NCBI RefSeq assembly: GCF_000765215.1
Contig: NZ_JPJE01000021.1
Coordinates: forward strand, 60,639-124,638
Source of the DNA: Eubacterium sp. ER2
Lineage (GTDB): Bacteria > Bacillota > Clostridia > Lachnospirales > Lachnospiraceae
DNA length: 64,000 bases
Direction of reading: 5' to 3'
Shown here: positions 59,844-64,000 of the stretch, in pieces
Numbering within the stretch: position 1 is the stretch's first letter
Layout: every line of letters begins with the position of its first letter
Made by a program: the position numbers and the translations under genes
Notes under the pieces: generated by a model
Told to the model about the DNA's origin: nothing
Database searches by the model: none
What the model saw: only the letters and a program-made list of their open reading frames with translations

Positions 59844-59881
59844 CGGTATGGCAGGCAGATGCTGTCTGCCATACCGCTTTT
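59844..59881 (+). terminator. Intra-operon terminator between binding protein and permeases
   Basis: A perfect 11-bp stem CGGTATGGCAG (59844-59854) with CTGCCATACCG (59866-59876), then CTTTTTG. Partial read-through would give more binding protein than permease. Confidence 0.75.
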
Positions 59882-59926
59882 TGTTAGCACTACAGAAAAC
59901 AATCTGAGAGAAAGGGGGACATCTTC

Positions 59927-60832
59927 TTGAAACAGAATAAGAAAATGATTGTCTGCTTTCTGACTCCGGCGCTGCTCTTCTTCATCATCATGTTCCTGTA
60001 TCCTATTATCCGTACAGTCATCATGAGCTTCTTTAATGTGGAAGGCGTCAGCGACCCGATGAGCGAGTGGACCTTTAACGGTCTGGGGAATTATGAGAAG
60101 CTGTTGGGGACAAAGCTTTTCCAGACATCCATGGTCAACATGATCAAGATTTACGTCATTGGCGGCATCGCTGTCATGGTCATCGCACTTCTCTTCGCTG
60201 TCATCCTGACAAGCGGTGTGCGGGCGAAAGCATTCTGGCGTGCGGTCATCTATGTACCCAACATTATCAACGCGGTTGCTATCTCCACTATGTGGATCCA
60301 GTACGTGTTCAACAAACGATTCGGTCTTCTTCACAGCTTCTTTGAGGCTCTGGGACTGGAAGAACTGGCAAAGATCGACTACATGAACGGATCGTGGAAG
60401 TTCTGGTCGTTGCTGATTGCCTTCTGCTTCGGCTCGGTGGGCTATTTCATGCTGATATTCATCAGTGGTATTGAGAGGATCCCGGCGGACTACTACGAGG
60501 CTGCCACTATCGACGGAGCGAACAAGCTGAAACAGTTCGGCTTCATCACTATGCCGCTGATCAAGGGCGTGTTCAAGACATGTATGACATTCTGGACCAT
60601 CAGCATTGTCGGCTTCTTCGTGTGGTCACAGATGTGGGCATCACCGATGCCGTCCGACAACGCGACTATCACTCCGGTTGTGTACATGTACAACGCTGTG
60701 TTCGGCACAACAGGAAGTACAGCCCGTGATGCCGGCGTGGGCGCTGCGGTAGGTATCCTGATGGCGCTGATCGTGCTTGTCGTATTCGGACTTGTCAACG
60801 TGCTTGTCAAAGACGACGACCTGGAATTCTAA
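59927..60832 (+). CDS. ABC sugar permease, MalF-type
   Basis: A 301-residue inner-membrane subunit with six helices, starting at TTG 59927 nine bases after AAAGGGGG. The EAA loop that docks the ATPase reads 'IPADYYEAATIDGANKLKQFGFITMPLIKG'. 'KKMIVCFLTPALLFFIIMFLYPIIRT' is the first helix. It pairs with the next gene to form the channel. No ATPase gene is in the window, so a shared MsmK-like ATPase encoded elsewhere is expected. Confidence 0.9.
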   Translation: MKQNKKMIVCFLTPALLFFIIMFLYPIIRTVIMSFFNVEGVSDPMSEWTFNGLGNYEKLLGTKLFQTSMVNMIKIYVIGGIAVMVIALLFAVILTSGVRAKAFWRAVIYVPNIINAVAISTMWIQYVFNKRFGLLHSFFEALGLEELAKIDYMNGSWKFWSLLIAFCFGSVGYFMLIFISGIERIPADYYEAATIDGANKLKQFGFITMPLIKGVFKTCMTFWTISIVGFFVWSQMWASPMPSDNATITPVVYMYNAVFGTTGSTARDAGVGAAVGILMALIVLVVFGLVNVLVKDDDLEF

Positions 60833-60850
60833 GAGAGGAGGATGGCTTTT

Positions 60851-61735
60851 ATGTTTGGAAAAAAGAAAGAAAAAGAAAAAAAGGTCAGAGAGCCGTTTAA
60901 TCCTCGCAAAGAAGTGAAACTGATTCCCGGTTATCTTATTGTAGGCATCTGGGTGTTCTTCACGATCTTCCTTCTGGTGTGGATCCTGGCAGCCAGCTTT
61001 TCCACAGCTCCGGAGATCATGCAGGGCAAGGTCTTCAAGTTTGAGAGCGGCTTTCATTTTGAAAACTATATCAATGCATGGAATGCAAACAGTATTTCCA
61101 CGTTCTTCATGAACTCACTGCTGTATGCTGTTGCAACCATGGTAGGCGCGGTTGTTATCAGTGCGCCGGCAGCCTATGTACTTTCAAGATTCACATTCCT
61201 CGGAAATAAGCCGATCCGGTCCGGTTTCCTCATTGCCATGAGTATCCCGAACATCATGATCGTACTTCCGCTGATGTCCATCTCCATTCAGCTTGGCATC
61301 AACGGCTCCAGAGGACTGCTTATCTTCCTGTACATAGGAATGCAGATCCCGTACACAACCACATTCCTGATGACCTTCTTCCAGAACCTGTCCAGGACAT
61401 ACGAGGAGGCGGCAGCCATCGACGGATGTACGCCCATGATGACATTCTGGAGGATCATGTTCCCGCTGGCTCAGCCGGGTATTGTTACGGTCAGCATTTT
61501 CATCTTCATGAATATCTGGAATGAGTACTTTATCTCACTGATCTTTGCATCGTCCTCGGATATCATGCCTGTAGGACCCGGACTTAAGAGTGTACTTTCG
61601 TCCATGCAGTACACAGGAGACTGGGGCGGCCTGTTCGCAGCCGTTGTCATCGTCTTCCTGCCCACGCTGCTGCTGTATGTCTTCCTGTCAGAGAAGATCA
61701 TCTCCGGTGTTACCGGCGGCGGTATCAAAGGTTAA
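60851..61735 (+). CDS. ABC sugar permease, MalG-type
   Basis: A 294-residue partner permease. I prefer ATG 60851 (MFGKKKEKEKKVREPFN) because the ATG at 60842 lies on top of AGGAGG. Six helices are present. The EAA loop is 'RTYEEAAAIDGCTPMMTFWRIMFPLAQPG', and the end 'FLSEKIISGVTGGGIKG' is the typical MalG tail. It is followed by the operon terminator. Confidence 0.9.
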   Translation: MFGKKKEKEKKVREPFNPRKEVKLIPGYLIVGIWVFFTIFLLVWILAASFSTAPEIMQGKVFKFESGFHFENYINAWNANSISTFFMNSLLYAVATMVGAVVISAPAAYVLSRFTFLGNKPIRSGFLIAMSIPNIMIVLPLMSISIQLGINGSRGLLIFLYIGMQIPYTTTFLMTFFQNLSRTYEEAAAIDGCTPMMTFWRIMFPLAQPGIVTVSIFIFMNIWNEYFISLIFASSSDIMPVGPGLKSVLSSMQYTGDWGGLFAAVVIVFLPTLLLYVFLSEKIISGVTGGGIKG

Positions 61736-61768
61736 GAGTGTATCCGGCCTGAGGCCAGATAAAAAAAC

Positions 61769-61818
61769 AGGAGCGCTGCCTCGTTATCGTTATCCGATAG
61801 GGGGCAGCGCCTCTTTTT
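61769..61818 (+). terminator. Terminator of the ABC operon
   Basis: A stem GCGCTGCC (61773-61780) with GGCAGCGC (61803-61810), extended by AGGA/CTCT pairs, followed by TTTTTT. Confidence 0.8.
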
Positions 61819-61830
61819 TCTCAACACTTA

Positions 61831-62247
61831 AGCTGTGACAATAATGTTGTGGACCATCAGGTGGTAAACATGAATATGACGGACGGATCGACTGTCAGCT
61901 TTACAATGTGCGGATTTACGGCAGACTGCTCCAGATATGCAAAGCTTATGGGCACAAAAGGGCAGATCGTTGCCGACATGGGGGCTAACACGATAGAAGT
62001 GACTCCGTTTGGGAAGGACGCGGAGCTGATCGATGTCTCCAGGATGGCAGAGGACTTCTCAGGACATGGAGGAGGAGACAGGGGCCTGGTGAGCGCGTTC
62101 CTGGATTTTGTCACCGGCGAGCAGTCAGAGGATGACACGATTTCTTCTGTAGAGCGCTCTCTGGAGAGCCACTACATTGCGCTGGCGGCGGAGGAGTCCA
62201 GACGGAACGGGGGCGCTGTGATCCGGATGGAGCAGGTGCGGAAATAA
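61831..62247 (+). pseudogene. C-terminal remnant of a Gfo/Idh/MocA-type oxidoreductase
   Basis: In-frame codons from 61831 read SCDNNVVDHQVVNMNM and then 'TVSFTMCGFTADCSRYAKLMGTKGQIVADMGAN', ending 'SVERSLESHYIALAAEESRRN'. This is the last third of the substrate domain of Gfo/Idh/MocA proteins. The NAD-binding Rossmann half and the catalytic Lys/His region are missing. Homology begins about 13 bases after the T-run of the upstream terminator. A GTG at 61849 lacks a ribosome site. It is best read as a 5'-deleted pseudogene, probably once part of the sugar locus. Confidence 0.75.
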
Positions 62248-62275
62248 AAAACAGAAAAGCAGGCAGAACAAAAGA

Positions 62276-62319
62276 GGGGGTACCTCTGTGGCGACAGCGT
62301 CACGGAGGTACCCCCTGTT
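62276..62319. terminator. Convergent terminator between remnant and sulfatase
   Basis: A perfect 11-bp stem GGGGGTACCTC (62276-62286) with GAGGTACCCCC (62305-62315), plus GTG/CAC inside, then TGTTTT. Confidence 0.75.
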
Positions 62320-63780
62320 TTATTCATTTTTTACAGGTCTGGGCATTGGCCCGTATTTCTCCAGGAGATGGGCCCGGCTTCCGGCCCGACAGTACTGTCC
62401 GGTGCCGGTGACACCCTCTTTTCTGGCATCCAGGTCCGGGTCTGAATAGCGAAGGAACCACTCTTCCATCTGGCGGCGCATGGCTACAATGCGATCTTCC
62501 TGGGCCGGATCATGGAACAGGTTCTCAGTCTCATCCGGGTCCTCGGTCAGGTGGTAGAACTCATTGGGGCCGTAGGGGTAACGAAGAACCAGCTTCCACT
62601 CTTTGTCCCGGATCATCCGGACAGGGCCGTATTCGTCAAATACGACTACAGGGCGGCTGCTTTCCAGCTCTGGATCCTCCAGCCATCGGGCAAAACTGTG
62701 GCCCGGGATTTCCTGTTTTGTGTTCACAGGGCAGCCGGCCAGATGGCACAGAGTGGGCAGGATGTCGTAGTGGCTGAACAGCTCACTGCACACAGCCCCT
62801 TTCGCGAAATGCCCCGGCCAGGAGGCGATGAAAGGCACCTTTACAGAACTGTCGTACATATTTTGCGGGAAAGTCCCGTTTCCCTTGCCCCAGATGCCGT
62901 GCTGTCCCAGGTTCATGCCGTTGTCGGAGGTGAAGATAACGATGGTGTCGTCTGCAATCCCCAGCTCATCCAGGCGGTCCATCAGACGCCCGATCTGGTG
63001 ATCCATGGCTGTGATGGCGGCGTAGTAGCCCCGCAGTAATTCCTTGCGGCGCTCACCCTGGCCGTGGGGGCAGGTGAAGACCTGCCAGGGGTGGTAGGGA
63101 AGGTCAGGAGTGGCATTGAAATCACAGTCCCTGTACAGATCCAGATATTCCTTCTTGTGATCCGTCTCCTCCCACGGGCTGTGGGGAGCAGTGAAGTGGA
63201 CGCTCAGATAAAAAGGCGCGTCTTCCTTTGAGAACCTGTCCAGGCACTCCAGCGCGTTTTCGCCGATGAGGTCTGTGATGTATCCTTCCTTTTCGGAGAG
63301 AACCCCGTCCTCGATGGTCTCAGGGTTGAAGTATCTGACGCCGCCCCCGCCGATGGTGTACCAGTGGGAAAAACTGTGCTGGGGCGTCATGCTGTCTCCC
63401 ATATGCCATTTGCCTGAGAGGGCGCAGCGGTAGCCGCCTGACGCCAGGATGTCTGTGTAGGCGGTGAGGTGGTCTGTGTACTGGATGGGAATAGTCTCGT
63501 GGGGCATATATTCTAAACTTTCCCTGGATAGGGAGGCTCTGTCCATGCTGCCGCCGTCCAGCCAGTCAAGAATGCCGTGGCAGGAGGGCATAGTTCCGGT
63601 AAGGATGGAAGCGCGGGCCGGTGAGCAGACCGGTGAGGCACAGAAAAAGTTGTCAAATTTTACACCCCTCTGGGCAAGTCTGTCCAGATTGGGGGTGTGG
63701 ATGTCTGTGTTCCCGGCGTTCCTCATGGCCCAGTGCCCCATGTCATCGGCCAGCAGGAACAGAATGTTTGGCTGTTTCAT
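62320..63780 (-). CDS. Cys-type sulfatase, cytosolic (second)
   Basis: A 486-residue sulfatase starting 'MKQPNILFLLADDMGHWAMR' with no signal peptide. The formylglycine site is the classic Cys52-S-P-A-Arg56 ('VCSPARASILTG'). 'KWHMGD', 'HFTAPHSPW' and 'FTSDNGMNLGQHGIWGKGNG' form the metal and sulfate pocket. It differs clearly from the sulfatase at 51344 and is closer to the large S1 group of GAG/mucin sulfatases. Specificity cannot be read from sequence. It faces the ABC operon and would need the maturase encoded at 49346. Confidence 0.9.
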   Translation of the reverse strand: MKQPNILFLLADDMGHWAMRNAGNTDIHTPNLDRLAQRGVKFDNFFCASPVCSPARASILTGTMPSCHGILDWLDGGSMDRASLSRESLEYMPHETIPIQYTDHLTAYTDILASGGYRCALSGKWHMGDSMTPQHSFSHWYTIGGGGVRYFNPETIEDGVLSEKEGYITDLIGENALECLDRFSKEDAPFYLSVHFTAPHSPWEETDHKKEYLDLYRDCDFNATPDLPYHPWQVFTCPHGQGERRKELLRGYYAAITAMDHQIGRLMDRLDELGIADDTIVIFTSDNGMNLGQHGIWGKGNGTFPQNMYDSSVKVPFIASWPGHFAKGAVCSELFSHYDILPTLCHLAGCPVNTKQEIPGHSFARWLEDPELESSRPVVVFDEYGPVRMIRDKEWKLVLRYPYGPNEFYHLTEDPDETENLFHDPAQEDRIVAMRRQMEEWFLRYSDPDLDARKEGVTGTGQYCRAGSRAHLLEKYGPMPRPVKNE

Positions 63781-64000
63781 AGTATGTTATGTCCTTTCTT
63801 AAAATGTATTAATAGGCTATGCATGTTATTATACTCTCTGGAATGCGGAATGGCAAAAATTTTCTGTATATTTTTGAGGGCTATCCGCTTTTTTTATACT
63901 ATGTGGTAACAGGAGCTTCCTGTATAATACAAATATAGGGAATTCCACGAAAGGTGGTTGAGAAAAAAAGATACCTCAGAGTAAAATAAGATTTGCTGAC
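63781..64000. other. Upstream region of the second sulfatase
   Basis: No gene is seen in the last 220 bases. It is AT-rich and contains an inverted repeat, ACAGGA/TCCTGT (about 63908-63922), just before a TATAAT (about 63922-63927) on the plus strand. It may be a regulated promoter for a gene beginning outside the window. Confidence 0.35.

Overview
The window looks like a chromosomal segment of a spore-forming, gut-type member of the Firmicutes, most likely a Lachnospiraceae (inference from gene families and synteny). It carries spoVG, yabP, yabQ, spoIIE and a CotS-family gene, a type-3 ProS under a T-box, the Clostridia pair glgC/glgD, a cytosolic radical-SAM sulfatase maturase, and a GC-rich core interrupted by clearly more AT-rich mobile DNA.

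Layout. (1) About 1-6.45 kb: right part of an AT-rich integrated element (phage, satellite or integrative element). It holds a partial primase, small unknown genes, a terminase-small-subunit-like HTH protein, a holin-like type I toxin unit, a divergent XRE repressor with operator repeats, and a tyrosine integrase next to its right end. (2) 6.45-7.83 kb: a junk or att-like stretch, an Uma2-family nuclease and a small Arc-like protein. (3) 7.83-15.18 kb: a compact integrative mobilizable element bounded by a 12-bp direct repeat. Its genes are tnpV, an arsenic operon (arsR, arsP-like permease, thioredoxin-like protein, arsC), a KTR protein, a MobL relaxase with an oriT-like hairpin field, an excisionase, an XRE repressor and an integrase. 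(4) 15.2-44.7 kb: the host core. It has asnS, a VanRS-like two-component pair fused by overlap to a small SbcD/YhaN-like pair, dnaD-dnaC-prs, murC, glgCD, spoVG, a truncated PEP/pyruvate-binding protein, an RluA-type synthase, T-box-proS, cca, a CotS homologue, and the classic hup-rqcP-yabP-yabQ-divIC-spoIIE-tilS-hpt-ftsH cluster, which carries a MITE-like insertion. (5) 44.7-64 kb: carbohydrate genes. A GH13 enzyme is followed by what I read as an intracellular sulfoglycan-utilization locus: GH112 galactosyl-HexNAc phosphorylase, anaerobic sulfatase maturase, two Cys-type sulfatases, an AraC regulator with an in-frame stop, a TauE/SafE anion exporter, GH43-like and GH20 enzymes, a beta-helix protein, and a CUT1-type ABC importer.

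How region 5 may work (inference). The lipoprotein-dependent ABC system imports sulfated mucin-type oligosaccharides. The maturase activates the cytosolic sulfatases, which strip sulfate. GH20, the GH43-like enzyme and perhaps the beta-helix protein trim the chain. GH112 phosphorolyses Gal-beta-1,3-HexNAc to galactose-1-phosphate plus HexNAc, and the TauE/SafE protein exports the sulfur oxyanion. None of these enzymes shows a signal peptide, and only the binding protein has a lipobox. This locus is the best candidate for an undescribed system in the window. No tRNA, rRNA or CRISPR array was recognised.
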